Source: an uncultured Clostridia bacterium
GTDB lineage: Bacteria > Bacillota > Clostridia > Oscillospirales > Acutalibacteraceae
Length of the DNA stretch: 64,000 bases
Direction: 5' to 3'
Assembly: GCA_947593615.1 (NCBI GenBank)
Contig: CANQDR010000008.1
Span: 1-64,000, forward strand
Below, piece after piece: positions 8,031 to 17,506 of this stretch. The position numbers were made by a program, and so were the translations under genes. Numbering within the stretch: the first letter of the stretch is position 1; each line of letters begins with the position of its first letter. The notes below the pieces were generated by a model. That model saw only the letters and a program-made list of their open reading frames with translations, did not search any database and had not been told where the DNA came from.

Positions 8031-8211
8031 TGTTTTTAATTGTTAATAATAGTTTTAAGGATAAAATATTTTCAAAAAGTACACAGTTCAAATATTATAT
8101 TTTTTAATTATTAAAAATGCAGTAAAATACTATTAATAATATATAATTGATATATTAGTATAAAATAAATGTAAATTTATAACATAAATAAAAATTTTTT
8201 ATAATTTTATA

Positions 8212-8240
8212 TTGAAATTTGCATTTTTATCTGTTATTAT
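8212..8240 (+). promoter_or_regulatory. Candidate amylase promoter
   Basis: TTGAAA and TATTAT separated by 17 bp; start expected near 8247, giving a leader of about 85 nt before the TTG start codon. Confidence 0.6.
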
Positions 8241-8332
8241 ATATGTGAGAGAAGATAACGCAGGCTCTTTTCTCATATTAAACTAATGCGAATTATAAAA
8301 TTCGTAAATAATTTACAAGGAGATGATTTTTT

Positions 8333-10711
8333 TTGAAGACAAAAATCACAAGTATCTTGCTTGCGTTTTCCATGTTTGCATCAAGTATTGCAGCTGGCAG
8401 CTTTGCTGCAAATGCAATTGTCTCTAACAATACTGATGTTTCAGCAGCAAGTACAACAGCAGCCTCAACAAGTACAACAGCTGTTTCGGAAAGTACAGGT
8501 CCGCAGAAAAAAATTCAAGGCAGCGCTGTTCTGCATTGCTTTAACTGGTCTTACAATTCCATTAGAGCAAATTTACAGAGTATTAAGGACGCAGGCTATA
8601 CAGCCGTACAGACCTCTCCTGTTCAGCCTCCTAAAGACTACAGTTCATCATGGACTGACGTTGGCGGTCAGTGGTGGAAGCTGTATCAGCCAATTTCAAT
8701 CTCAATTGCCAACGGCAACTCATGGCTTGGCACAAAAGCACAGTTAAAATCACTGTGTGATGCCGCAGAGAATCTGGGAATGAAAGTTATTGTTGATATT
8801 GTTGCCAACCATATGGCTAACGTCAGCGAATCAGGCGGTAACCAAATGAGCAACATTTATTATCAGGTTGATTCAAATTTAAGAAATAACTCTAATTATT
8901 GGCATATTAACTGGGACTGGGCAAATGACGATGGAAATCGGTACACAATGACAGTCGGTTCAATCGGTATGCCGGACCTTAATACAGGCAACAGTTACAT
9001 TCAGGATGCATATAAAAATCTGCTTATTGACTGCATAAACCAGGGGGTTGACGGTTTCCGCTTTGATGCGGCAAAGCACATTGAACTGCCTACAGATTCA
9101 GGAAACTCAAGCCAGTTTTGGCCGACTGTAATAAACGGCTCTCAGAGCAGTACAAGCAACGAAATTTATTATTACGGCGAAATTCTGAACGGCTGTGCCA
9201 CAAGCATTTCAAACTATACCAAATATATGAGCGTTACTGATAATTATTCAAGCGACTTAGCTTTGGTATGTGCAAATAACGGCGATGCCGCAGGTCTTGC
9301 AAACTCAAATTATTCAAAGGGTGCAGGAGCAAATAAAACCGTATTATGGGCAGAATCTCACGATACATATATGGGAGATGATGCCGGTTCTGCCGGAATT
9401 AAAAATACTTCAGGAATTTCAGATGACACAATTATTAAAACGTGGGCAATGGTAGGTTCAAGAGCCGATGCAACATCACTCTTTTTGGTACGACCCGCTG
9501 ATAAAATGGGTAGTCCAAGCTCTAATACCACTTGGAAATCAAAAGCTGTTACAGAGGTCAACAAATTCAAGAATTATTTTGACGGACAGAGCGAGTACCT
9601 TGCCTCAAGCGGCTCAATTGCTTACAATGAGCGCGGCACGGAAGGTGTTGTACTTATAAACTGCTCAGGTAAATCCACATCGGTAAATGTTCCTGCACAC
9701 AAAATGTCAGCAGGCACATATACGGATAAAATTACCGATACACAATTTAAGGTAGAAAATGGACGAATTACCGGCCTTATCGGCGATACAGGAGTTGCAG
9801 TTGTTTATAACGAGAAAGAGCCTGATCCTTCTGCTTCAATAACTCCCGATTCTACAAATTATAAAACCGATACTTTAACCCTTACTCTTAAATATGAAAA
9901 TGCAACAAGCGGACAGTATTCGATTAACAACGGTTCATATACTACCTATACGAACGGACAAACCATTACGATCGGTTCAGGTCTTCCATACGGCACAACA
10001 ACTACTGTACAAGTTAAAGCAAGTAACGGCTCGACAACATCATCACCTGTAAGCTATAAATACACAAAGGTTGACCCGTCTGCAACACAAAAAGTTTATT
10101 TTGACAATTCGTCTTACGGCTGGTCAAATGTGTATGCCTATATTTATAACGGTTCAACTCAGAATGCTGCGTGGCCGGGACAGAAAATGACATTAGATAC
10201 CGCAACAGGATATTATGTACTTGAAGTTCCAAATAATCTCAGCAATGGATATGCAATGTTCACAGAGAGCTACAGCGCTACAACACATCGTTACCCTGCT
10301 GACGGAGAAGATGGTCTGCCGCTTAACGGAAAGTCAATGATCATGCGATCCAACCATCAGTGGAACGAGTATACTGATTCCGATTTTACTATACCGACAA
10401 CTACCGAGTCTTCGACATACACGGTGAGTTTCACAAATTCTAACTACTGGAGCGGTACAATCAGCTGTTATTACTGGAAAGACGGCTCAACAGGTCCTGT
10501 TGCATGGCCCGGCAAGTCAATGACATACTCGACAGTAAATGATTACGGTCAAACAGTTTATACGATTGAAGTACCAAAAACAATCGACAGACTTATATTT
10601 ACAAATGGCAGCAGCCAGACTGTTGACATACCGTTTGACGGAACATATTTACGTTATTATGCCTTGACTACAACAGATTCACAAGGTCATTATGAGTGTG
10701 GTACTTGGTAA
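8333..10711 (+). CDS. Secreted GH13 alpha-amylase with two CBM26-like starch-binding modules
   Basis: 792 residues. A TTG start is supported by AAGGAG 10 nt upstream; the ATG at 8323 is out of frame. Signal peptide at 1-28, a Ser/Thr-rich linker (35-56), and a GH13 catalytic barrel at about 62-410 with region I DIVANH (155-160), nucleophile Asp245 in GFRFDAAKH, acid/base Glu283 in YYYGEIL and Asp344 in ESHD. A small all-beta domain (about 420-494) follows, then an Ig/chitobiase-like linker domain (497-580) and two CBM26-type modules (about 586-680 and 695-790; aromatic patterns VYAYIYNG...AWPGQKM and ISCYYWKDG...AWPGKSM). It hydrolyses alpha-1,4 glucans outside the cell. No dockerin or sorting signal is visible, so it is released or held by its modules. 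Confidence 0.95.
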   Translation: MKTKITSILLAFSMFASSIAAGSFAANAIVSNNTDVSAASTTAASTSTTAVSESTGPQKKIQGSAVLHCFNWSYNSIRANLQSIKDAGYTAVQTSPVQPPKDYSSSWTDVGGQWWKLYQPISISIANGNSWLGTKAQLKSLCDAAENLGMKVIVDIVANHMANVSESGGNQMSNIYYQVDSNLRNNSNYWHINWDWANDDGNRYTMTVGSIGMPDLNTGNSYIQDAYKNLLIDCINQGVDGFRFDAAKHIELPTDSGNSSQFWPTVINGSQSSTSNEIYYYGEILNGCATSISNYTKYMSVTDNYSSDLALVCANNGDAAGLANSNYSKGAGANKTVLWAESHDTYMGDDAGSAGIKNTSGISDDTIIKTWAMVGSRADATSLFLVRPADKMGSPSSNTTWKSKAVTEVNKFKNYFDGQSEYLASSGSIAYNERGTEGVVLINCSGKSTSVNVPAHKMSAGTYTDKITDTQFKVENGRITGLIGDTGVAVVYNEKEPDPSASITPDSTNYKTDTLTLTLKYENATSGQYSINNGSYTTYTNGQTITIGSGLPYGTTTTVQVKASNGSTTSSPVSYKYTKVDPSATQKVYFDNSSYGWSNVYAYIYNGSTQNAAWPGQKMTLDTATGYYVLEVPNNLSNGYAMFTESYSATTHRYPADGEDGLPLNGKSMIMRSNHQWNEYTDSDFTIPTTTESSTYTVSFTNSNYWSGTISCYYWKDGSTGPVAWPGKSMTYSTVNDYGQTVYTIEVPKTIDRLIFTNGSSQTVDIPFDGTYLRYYALTTTDSQGHYECGTW

Positions 10712-10763
10712 ATAATATTTATCAGTTTAATACCTGACTAATAGTATTTAATTAACAGCACAA

Positions 10764-10806
10764 AACTCCCTTAATCGAAAAATAGGTTAAGGGAGTTTCT
10801 GTTTTT
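10764..10806 (+). terminator. Terminator after the amylase gene
   Basis: Hairpin ACTCCCTTAA/TTAAGGGAGT followed by TTCTGTTTTTTC. Confidence 0.85.
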
Positions 10807-10896
10807 TCAGAATATATGATTAGTGATTTCTTTCAATTGAAATTGTTATGAGTTTTTTAATAATGATTCCGTTTCACTTTAATTAAAAATTATGTT

Positions 10897-11178
10897 TTAT
10901 CCGTTATTATAAGCAAACCGGCTGTTATACAGCTTTGCATAAAGTCCGTTTTTTCTCCATAAGGGTTTGGTGATTTCCCACCTCAAGAATATCGCCGTCC
11001 TGCATATAGAGAATATTGTCAGAATCCTTGATTGTTGAAATCCTGTTGGCAATTACAAACAAGGTTCTGCCCTTCATCATTTCTGCCATAGCTTCCTGAA
11101 TCAGCACCTCAGTACGGGTATCAACAGACGAGGTCGCTTCATCAAGTATAAGAATAGGAGGATTATTGAGATCATCTT
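10897..11178 (-). pseudogene. C-terminal fragment of an ABC exporter ATPase
   Basis: About 85 residues of the nucleotide-binding domain of a fused ABC exporter (MdlB/MsbA type): Walker B ILILDEATSSVD, the H-loop region (FVIANRISTIKDSDNI, with Asn where His is usual: ANRIST for AHRLST) and DGDILEVGNH. Walker A and the signature are missing. Near 10950 the frame shifts: the normal ending GLYAKLYN continues in another frame to a stop at 10897-10899. At the 5' side it is fused at about 11178 to unrelated GC-rich sequence. A dead remnant. Confidence 0.85.
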
Positions 11179-11403
11179 GCAGAGTTTGATACAAAGCCGA
11201 GGAAAAATTGAAAAGTGCGCTTTTGCGGTGTAATTTTCCGCTTGCGGTGTAAAATGTGTGCCGGGTGATGCCCGGCCGTTTTCTGTTTCCGGCTGCTCGG
11301 AATGTTGGCATAGCACCCTCTTGACAAATGTACGATTTTGTACTTGTAGGTACGACTATGAAAAAGAATCACAATAAAAAATCTCCTTTTTACAAACATC
11401 ATA
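11179..11403 (-). other. GC-rich foreign segment fused to the ABC fragment
   Basis: Minus-strand frame starting near 11311 (MPTFRAAGNRKRPGITRHTF) runs without a stop into the ABC fragment. The composition (hairpins such as GCCGGG/CCCGGC) is unlike its AT-rich surroundings. I see it as residue of a mobile element; no coding function can be supported. Confidence 0.4.
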
Positions 11404-12363
11404 TTAAAAGGCATCTCCGCATTTTACTTTCCTTGCAACCTTAAAACTATCTTTTTGCTTTTTGGTTACAATTCTTGTTTCGATTCCTTTGCCGGTACAC
11501 AATTTCAAGGTTATCCGTCCTCTATCTATAAATGGATGACGTAAAACTCGATGAATACTTGTTTGTACCGGTTCTTTTGAGACTGCTAAATATGAAAATT
11601 TTTCGTCTTCATAAGGAACTTCTCCGCCTTTTAGTTGCTTGTGAAGACGACTTCTCGCAATTCTGCAAGTAAAGTGACACCAGTCATCATCGGGGAGAGA
11701 ACAACTTTTTGAGTGCGGACAAGGAGCAATAATCATAGCGTCTTTGTCGATTAGCTGCGTTCTTGCGGATCTCAAATTAGAGAATGCAAGGGGAGTTCCC
11801 GGTTCCACAATCAAAAGAATCTTGTTTGTAATGTTCCACAATGAGATGATAACTTTCTCACGATCCATATCATTCAATTCTCCGAGTGCATAGGATGCCA
11901 CAACAAGATCGTATTTCATAGAGGATCTAATGTCCCTCATGTCACCATTTAGCCATTCCGTTTTAGACATCAAAGATGGGTTGGCTTTCATAAGAGCTTT
12001 TCCGAAATCAATCATAGCCGACTCTCGCTCAAGGCACACGATTCTTTCAGCGGTATTTATAGTTGATTCAACTGCCCAAGCGACAGTCCCCATTCCGGCT
12101 CCAACATCAAGCACCGTCTTTATTCCCGGATTATTTATATCTAAAGAATAGTTTAATGCTGAACTAACTGCTCCATATGTTGCAGGCATTCTAACTATAG
12201 CATAGGCTAAAGTATCAATCGCAGTTGATACCAGTCTTTTGCCCTCACCTGTTTCGTTTCTATATCTTAAAGAAATCTCCTCTGCAGCTGAACGCAATTT
12301 ACTCTGAGAGATACCCACAGTTTGCTGTTCAATTGCAAATTTTAAATCATTTGGAAGTTCCAT
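11404..12363 (-). CDS. Rsm22-like small-ribosomal-subunit methyltransferase family protein
   Basis: 319 residues from the ATG at 12363, which has AAGGAGG 6 nt upstream; the longer frame to 12465 lacks support. An N-terminal helical region is followed by a Rossmann SAM-binding fold with motif I VLDVGAGMGTVAWAV (about residues 82-96) and an acidic loop CLERE. The C-terminal half has the Rsm22/METTL17 cysteine signature APCPHSKSC...WCHFTCRI, four Cys residues placed for a metal cluster, then SYLAVSK. Family members act in ribosome small-subunit assembly. The gene is intact but lies between gene fragments. Confidence 0.88.
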   Translation of the reverse strand: MELPNDLKFAIEQQTVGISQSKLRSAAEEISLRYRNETGEGKRLVSTAIDTLAYAIVRMPATYGAVSSALNYSLDINNPGIKTVLDVGAGMGTVAWAVESTINTAERIVCLERESAMIDFGKALMKANPSLMSKTEWLNGDMRDIRSSMKYDLVVASYALGELNDMDREKVIISLWNITNKILLIVEPGTPLAFSNLRSARTQLIDKDAMIIAPCPHSKSCSLPDDDWCHFTCRIARSRLHKQLKGGEVPYEDEKFSYLAVSKEPVQTSIHRVLRHPFIDRGRITLKLCTGKGIETRIVTKKQKDSFKVARKVKCGDAF

Positions 12364-12374
12364 CAGCATCCTCC

Positions 12375-12515
12375 TTAACTTTTTTGAATTCCTGAAAAAC
12401 CGGAATAAATTTTCTTTTGTGACATCACAAAAGGAATAACGACTGGAATAACAGCAATAATGCACGCGGCGCAGATTATATTATAGCTATTTCCAAAAGG
12501 TCCGAGATAAGAATA
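12375..12515 (-). pseudogene. C-terminal fragment of a MalG-type sugar ABC permease
   Basis: A minus-strand frame reading YLGPFGNSYN, then ACIIAVIPVVIPFVMSQKK and a stop at 12375-12377 matches the end of carbohydrate ABC permeases (last helix with IP-V, then the QK-x(4-6)-G tail). In-frame stops occur just upstream, so only about 45 codons remain. It ends immediately before the ribosome site of the Rsm22-like gene. Confidence 0.65.
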
Positions 12516-12688
12516 TAATAAATGTCATCATTTACCATTACTCTGGCAGTATGATTGGCATTGTATGTTTCCGCGGCTTCTTTCATCAGCTCATTTGCAA
12601 ACACTATGCGAATCCCAGCCCGTTCAAATCCGATATCCATTCCGCCTGCGCCTGTGAAGAACGAAACAGCGGTAAGCTCTTGCGTCAT
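12516..12688 (-). pseudogene. N-terminal fragment of a DNA cytosine-5 methyltransferase
   Basis: Starts at ATG 12688 with GGAGGAG upstream. MTQELTAVSFFTGAGGMDIGFERAGI is the SAM-binding motif I (FxGxGG) of Dcm-type enzymes, followed by FANELMKEAAETYNANH (motif II region). Similarity ends after VMVNDD; the frame then runs into the permease fragment. The catalytic PCQ motif and all downstream parts are absent. Confidence 0.85.
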
Positions 12689-13017
12689 TCGAGTTCTCCT
12701 CCGTTTTGATGAATATTTTTGTACTACAGTTCTTATTACGTTAATTACTACAATCATAACATCTATATATTATTTATTGTTTGATGGCTAAATCTCATAT
12801 AAATGCTACTCTATATTTTGTATATTATAGTATAACTCTAACATAAATGCTTGAATTGTCAAGTAATTTTCGACAATATTACAACCTTTATTTATTATAC
12901 AATATATTCAAAATATGATTTTCTTTAACTGTTCTCTTTAATTTATTTTTCTAATATTTAAGACATCCTTTTATTGCTATATATTTTTGTTAAGTTTACC
13001 TTTGGGCATAAAATCAC
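12689..13017. other. Gene-free AT-rich stretch
   Basis: No open frame, RNA gene or repeat was recognised in this roughly 330-bp spacer between the methyltransferase fragment and the hairpin at 13018. Confidence 0.5.
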
Positions 13018-13058
13018 CCCAAATGTTAGACATAATATCACAATGTCTAACATTTGGG
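13018..13058 (-). terminator. Long hairpin after the anti-sigma gene
   Basis: Arms CCCAAATGTTAGACAT and ATGTCTAACATTTGGG are perfectly paired over 16 bp with a 9-nt loop. Its core TGTTAGACAT recurs in the hairpin at 24511-24563. It probably terminates the minus-strand sigma/anti-sigma transcript, although the T-run is weak. Confidence 0.65.
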
Positions 13059-13100
13059 GTACAGTTCACCGATGAGGTGGAGTTTTTATATTAATGTTGA

Positions 13101-14150
13101 TTACTTATAGCACATTACATAATTGCCGTATCCAACATCCTCAGATTGTTTTGTGTAATCTATAGTGATTTCAATTTCGGCAGTCTCTGTTGTACCGTCC
13201 GTGTAATGAGCCGTAATGGTTAATGTATCGCCAAAATACTTTGTAAAATCTTCAGAGGTCTGTAAAACAGCGTTGCTGTAGCTGTCAGCTTTTGTAAAAT
13301 CGTCCTTTTTAAGACTGAAAAAGTCGGTATTACATAGGTCTACTCCAGTGTGCTCAAGCACCTCATCTGTAAGCGTTCCATCGGGATACCAGCATACATA
13401 ACGGTCTGACAAGTCTTGTGCATTCAAATTATTTAGCGAGCGGTCGTGTCTTAAAAGATAACTTGAGGAATTTAAGTCATTGTCATTTGTTTCCTTTATA
13501 TTCTGGTACCATGCAATTGCGCCGTCTTTGCTGGAAATATCAATACTTTCTACATTATTACTGATAATCTTAATGTAAACAGGCATAAAAGAAATCTGCA
13601 AAACATCCTGATTATATATCTTGCCTGTATAATCTGAGTCATCTTCTTTATCACCGTAAGTTTTTTCATCATTATCATATATGACATCACCAAAAACTTT
13701 AGCTTTTTTATACATTGAGCCGTCTTCCTTAAACTGCCTGGTTTCCCATGTTTTTGAAACACTGTAATCATTGCCGAAACATTCAACTACAGCCTGTACA
13801 TCAGTAAGTTTATCTGATTTATTTTCTAAGTTATCTACATCGCAATCATCTGACATCTCCGCAGCAAATGCAGTTACCATAAATCCGCTCGGCACGGCAG
13901 ACTTTTTATCTTCGGATGTTGTACCTGTGTTTTGTCCTTGAGAAAATATTCCATAAATCTGGTTGGAAAATATTCCTGCTGACAATATCAGAACGATGAA
14001 TAAACACACCGTTGCATATCTGAAGACTTTTTTATTTTGATTAATTTTTACTTTTTCATTTTTAAAATCAAATGCCTTCTGTGGTGTGCGTGAACAGTAA
14101 TTACAAAGCATTTCCTCAATACGGTTATCCGTAAAATTTTTATTCTTCAT
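13101..14150 (-). CDS. Membrane-anchored anti-sigma-like protein
   Basis: 349 residues from the ATG at 14150 (GGAGG 7 nt upstream; a TTG at 14156 would sit on the ribosome site). A short cytosolic N-terminus (1-42, with CNYC) is followed by one membrane helix (about 44-66) and a large extracytoplasmic Asp/Lys-rich domain. The gene overlaps the end of the ECF sigma gene by 11 bp, the usual arrangement for a cognate anti-sigma factor that holds the sigma factor at the membrane. No clear zinc anti-sigma motif is seen; the family was not identified and the role is inferred from context. Confidence 0.75.
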   Translation of the reverse strand: MKNKNFTDNRIEEMLCNYCSRTPQKAFDFKNEKVKINQNKKVFRYATVCLFIVLILSAGIFSNQIYGIFSQGQNTGTTSEDKKSAVPSGFMVTAFAAEMSDDCDVDNLENKSDKLTDVQAVVECFGNDYSVSKTWETRQFKEDGSMYKKAKVFGDVIYDNDEKTYGDKEDDSDYTGKIYNQDVLQISFMPVYIKIISNNVESIDISSKDGAIAWYQNIKETNDNDLNSSSYLLRHDRSLNNLNAQDLSDRYVCWYPDGTLTDEVLEHTGVDLCNTDFFSLKKDDFTKADSYSNAVLQTSEDFTKYFGDTLTITAHYTDGTTETAEIEITIDYTKQSEDVGYGNYVMCYK

Positions 14151-14640
14151 TTTCAAGCCTCCTTTTAATTGTTGATTTTGCTGAGTGAAGTCTTGACTTG
14201 ACCGTACCTTCAGGCAATTTCAGTATTTCAGATATTTCTTTTACCGTATAGTCCTTAAAATAGTACATTACAAGCACAAGCTTTTGCTTTTTAGGCAGAT
14301 TTTCTACCGCCTCATGCAGTTCAAAATAATCCTGCTTATTGTCCTCGCTTATATCGGGTATTGAATTGATAAACTCGGTTTTCTCTTCTTCTGTGACAAA
14401 ATCATAGCTCTTGCGGTTATAGGCTGACTTAAGAATATTTTTATATGTATTCACGCATATTGAGAACAGCCATTTATCAAATTGCATTGACTTGTCATAT
14501 TTAGAGTAGTATTTGATTGCCTTGTGCCATGTTTCCTGAAACAAATCCTCCGCGTCTGCTTTTCTCCCGCACAGAGATATGCAAAGCCGCGTGAGTTCGG
14601 CACTGTATCTGGTTATGTAACTGTCAAAATCAGAGTTCAA
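14140..14640 (-). CDS. ECF-type RNA polymerase sigma factor
   Basis: A 166-residue group IV sigma factor. Region 2 at about 15-80 (AEDLFQETWHKAIKYY and DKWLFSICVNTYKN) binds the -10 element; region 4 at about 110-160 (LPKKQKLVLVMYYFKDYTVKEI then LPEGTVKSRLHSAK) binds the -35. A TTG start is chosen because AGAGGTG lies 5 nt upstream; the nearby ATG runs into a stop. A perfect palindrome GTGAAAGCTTTCAC sits 15 bp before the start, and a GAACC-type string at 14691-14700 could be an autoregulated -35 box. Confidence 0.93.
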   Translation of the reverse strand: MNSDFDSYITRYSAELTRLCISLCGRKADAEDLFQETWHKAIKYYSKYDKSMQFDKWLFSICVNTYKNILKSAYNRKSYDFVTEEEKTEFINSIPDISEDNKQDYFELHEAVENLPKKQKLVLVMYYFKDYTVKEISEILKLPEGTVKSRLHSAKSTIKRRLENEE

Positions 14641-14654
14641 TTCATCACCTCTTT

Positions 14655-14668
14655 GTGAAAGCTTTCAC
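14655..14668. promoter_or_regulatory. Perfect 14-bp palindrome before the sigma gene
   Basis: GTGAAAGCTTTCAC, two-fold symmetric, located between the putative promoter and the ribosome site of the sigma gene. It could be an operator for a dimeric repressor. Confidence 0.45.
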
Positions 14669-14800
14669 TATATATACAATTCAGGTTTTTAAAAGGTTCA
14701 TTTTATTATACAATTATTTTTAGATTAAAAATAAAAAATATGGAAATAACTAATTTTAATTTTTTTAGAGTATATCCGTACTGAATATAAACATTAAAAA

Positions 14801-14831
14801 ATTAAGGGACTGTATGCTGTACAGTCCCTTT
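14801..14831 (-). terminator. Terminator after the histidine kinase gene
   Basis: AAGGGACTGTA/TACAGTCCCTT hairpin directly downstream of the kinase stop codon; AT-rich sequence with T-run on the minus strand. Confidence 0.8.
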
Positions 14832-14837
14832 TCGTCA

Positions 14838-16790
14838 TTATTTTATTATAGGAAATCTGAGAGTAACTTTAAACAAATCACCGTCAATAGATATTTCCAT
14901 AGCACCCTTTTGCAATTCGGTCAAACTCTTTGCAATAGAAAGACCAAGTCCGTTGCCCTCGGTGTTTCTGGATGCATCTCCGCGAACAAACCGCTCCATA
15001 AGTTCATCAGCTGAAATATTCAGCGGAGCGTAAGAAGTATTCTTAAATGTGATTACCGCCTCATTACCTGTTTTCTCCAGCGAAAGATAAACTCGTGTAT
15101 TGCTCTGAGCATATTTATAGATATTATTCATAAGATTATCAACCACTCTCCATAATCTGCGCCCGTCTGCCATAATTACAGCAGGAGACTGCGGCTGAGC
15201 AGTAATCAACTCAAGATTTTTGCTGTGGAACTTTTCTTCATATTCTCCAACAATTTGAGTAAGCAGAATATTTGCTTCACAAGGAGCTAATATCACCTCT
15301 AAATTTCCGGTTGATGCCTTTGAAGCCTCAACCAAATCCTCTATTAATCTTTTCAATCGTTCTGATTGCCGCAGGAGAACCTGTGCATATTCATTAATTT
15401 TCTGATTGTCGCATGATTCCTTGCTGATTAAATCCGTATAATTAATAATAGATGTCAGCGGAGTTTTTATATCGTGAGAAACATTGGTTATAAGCTCAGT
15501 TTTCATACGCTCGCTTTTCATTCTTTCTTCAACTGCTATGCTCATTCCCCTTGCAATGCTGTTGAGAGATTTTCCGAATCTTTTAAAAACACCGCAGAGC
15601 ATTGAAGTATCAATCTGACAGCTTAAGTCTCCGTCTGCAAGCACCTCGCCGCCCTTTTGCAACTTCTTAAATGCAAGAGCACAGTACAACACTGCCGTTC
15701 CTAAAACTATGGTATTAAAGAGCCATAATAACATTAGCTTTCCATAATCGTTCCATGCGCATATCATTAAAATAAGTTCTGCAATACTTACGCACACAAC
15801 AGTTAATGCTGCCTTCCATACAACGGGGATATTTCTAAATAATCCTGCAAACCTTAAAAGCTTTCTGCCTATTAATTTTGCAAGTCTACGCAATAAAACA
15901 AATACGCGGAAAATAATTGTGTTCTTCCACCATTTACCAAGTTTAATTCGTACTGCAAGGCTCATAAGCCAGCCTAAGGAAGCTGCCGATATGACTGTAA
16001 TTGAAATCACAAGGAATAAAATAATCGTAATTACTTCTGTAAGATAAAAATTACCTCCAAATAAAAATCTGATTACAGCATACAGAAAAATCCCAAATAC
16101 AGCCGTCAGCAAATCAAAGGGAATTCTCGTTCCCCACCCGGCCCTTACGCCATTAAATCGTTTTGAGTGACCGGAAGCACACATTAAAAATACAAATGAC
16201 GCTGCTGCACAAAGGAAAGCTAAAACTGCAACTACATAAATCCAGTAAAGCATTGCATAGAAAAAGTCAATAATGTTGTGTGCAAACATATAATTATCAT
16301 TAATTACAGGTTCTTCTAAAATCGCAATTTTTACATTGCATTTTTCAACGTTTGCAAAATCAAATATAACGGCATTTTCCTGTTTTATGTCGTTTGTAAA
16401 TTCCCATATGAGTTCTTTGCTTTTACTGTCTGTTATTTCAACATAGCTGATATTTTTACTGTTGCAGAAATTGTAAGCGCTAACTACGGACTCATTGCTC
16501 CTGACAAATTGTATTATTTCTACAACATCCCAACTGACTAATGAGTTGTATGAATATCGTATGATTTCGTCTTTCGGTGTTGTGTACATATTCTGTTGCA
16601 CCATTATTGTTATGCCTATCGAAGAGAATACAGTAATAATCAGCATAACAATTACCATAATAAATGCTGTAAACTTTGCCCACATACGATTGGTGAGCGG
16701 AATATGGTTTTCAGTATAAATATTCTTACTGACCGTTTCAGTATTTTTTGAAGATTTTACAATATCGGGAGCCTTTTTTCTCAGTTTCAT
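14838..16790 (-). CDS. Membrane sensor histidine kinase
   Basis: 650 residues. An N-terminal helix (about 34-57), an extracytoplasmic region of about 110 residues, then several further helices up to about 370 (an unusually large membrane part for this class), a HAMP-like linker, HisKA with VSHDIKTPLTSIINY (phospho-acceptor His), and the ATPase domain with the N box VDNLMNNIYKYA and G box GNGLGLSIAKSL. It overlaps the response regulator by 4 bp (ATGA). It belongs to the OmpR/VanS group of kinases. The signal is unknown; no transporter or envelope target gene is adjacent. Confidence 0.93.
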   Translation of the reverse strand: MKLRKKAPDIVKSSKNTETVSKNIYTENHIPLTNRMWAKFTAFIMVIVMLIITVFSSIGITIMVQQNMYTTPKDEIIRYSYNSLVSWDVVEIIQFVRSNESVVSAYNFCNSKNISYVEITDSKSKELIWEFTNDIKQENAVIFDFANVEKCNVKIAILEEPVINDNYMFAHNIIDFFYAMLYWIYVVAVLAFLCAAASFVFLMCASGHSKRFNGVRAGWGTRIPFDLLTAVFGIFLYAVIRFLFGGNFYLTEVITIILFLVISITVISAASLGWLMSLAVRIKLGKWWKNTIIFRVFVLLRRLAKLIGRKLLRFAGLFRNIPVVWKAALTVVCVSIAELILMICAWNDYGKLMLLWLFNTIVLGTAVLYCALAFKKLQKGGEVLADGDLSCQIDTSMLCGVFKRFGKSLNSIARGMSIAVEERMKSERMKTELITNVSHDIKTPLTSIINYTDLISKESCDNQKINEYAQVLLRQSERLKRLIEDLVEASKASTGNLEVILAPCEANILLTQIVGEYEEKFHSKNLELITAQPQSPAVIMADGRRLWRVVDNLMNNIYKYAQSNTRVYLSLEKTGNEAVITFKNTSYAPLNISADELMERFVRGDASRNTEGNGLGLSIAKSLTELQKGAMEISIDGDLFKVTLRFPIIK

Positions 16791-17485
16791 ATTTGTTTTC
16801 CTTTCGCAATTTTGTAGCCTTGTCCGAAAACTACTTTAAGATAACGAGGCTCAGCAGGATTTATCTCAATTTTTTCACGCAAATGGCGGATATGAACTGC
16901 AACAGTATTTTCACTGCTTAACGGAGTTTCTTTCCAAATCTGTTTATAGATTTCCTTAGGAGAAAAAACTTTGTCAGGGTTTGCCATCAAGAGCTTTAGA
17001 ATCTCGTACTCCTTTGGAGTAAGAGATACTTTCTCTCCGTCCAAAGTAACTTCTTTAGTACGGTTATTAAGCTCAATGCCGCCTATAATAAAATTATCAG
17101 GTCGAATGTCTCTGCCGCCAAGCTGTAAATATCTGCGCAACTGAGAACGTACCCTTGCCGCAACCTCTACAGGATTAAACGGTTTGGTTATGTAATCGTC
17201 TGCACCAACATTAAGACCGAGAACTTTGTCTGTATCCTCGCTTTTTGCCGTCAGAAGTATTACAGGCACATTGCTGAATTCCCTAAGCTTTACCATTGCA
17301 GAAATACCATCCATTTCAGGCATCATAATATCCATAAGAATAAGATGGATATCCTCCTGTTTTATAACATTCATGGCTTCATATCCTGTATGAGCCTCAA
17401 ACATTGTGTAATTCGGATTGGATAAATAAATTTTCAGTGCGTTAATGATGTCTTGCTCATCATCACAAATAAGGATATTGTACAT
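16787..17485 (-). CDS. OmpR/PhoB-family response regulator
   Basis: 232 residues: a receiver domain (1-115) with acidic pocket DDE (9-11), the phospho-acceptor in LILMDIMMPEMDG and Lys in LLTAKSE, then a winged-helix DNA-binding domain (about 130-230) with LTPKEYEILKLL and the recognition helix region ENTVAVHIRHLREKIE. Close in style to VanR-type regulators. Preceded by AAGGAGGAGG. Direct repeats lie upstream of its -10 box, suggesting positive autoregulation. Co-translated with the kinase. Confidence 0.95.
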   Translation of the reverse strand: MYNILICDDEQDIINALKIYLSNPNYTMFEAHTGYEAMNVIKQEDIHLILMDIMMPEMDGISAMVKLREFSNVPVILLTAKSEDTDKVLGLNVGADDYITKPFNPVEVAARVRSQLRRYLQLGGRDIRPDNFIIGGIELNNRTKEVTLDGEKVSLTPKEYEILKLLMANPDKVFSPKEIYKQIWKETPLSSENTVAVHIRHLREKIEINPAEPRYLKVVFGQGYKIAKGKQI

Positions 17486-17506
17486 ATGTCCTCCTCCTTG
17501 ATTACA

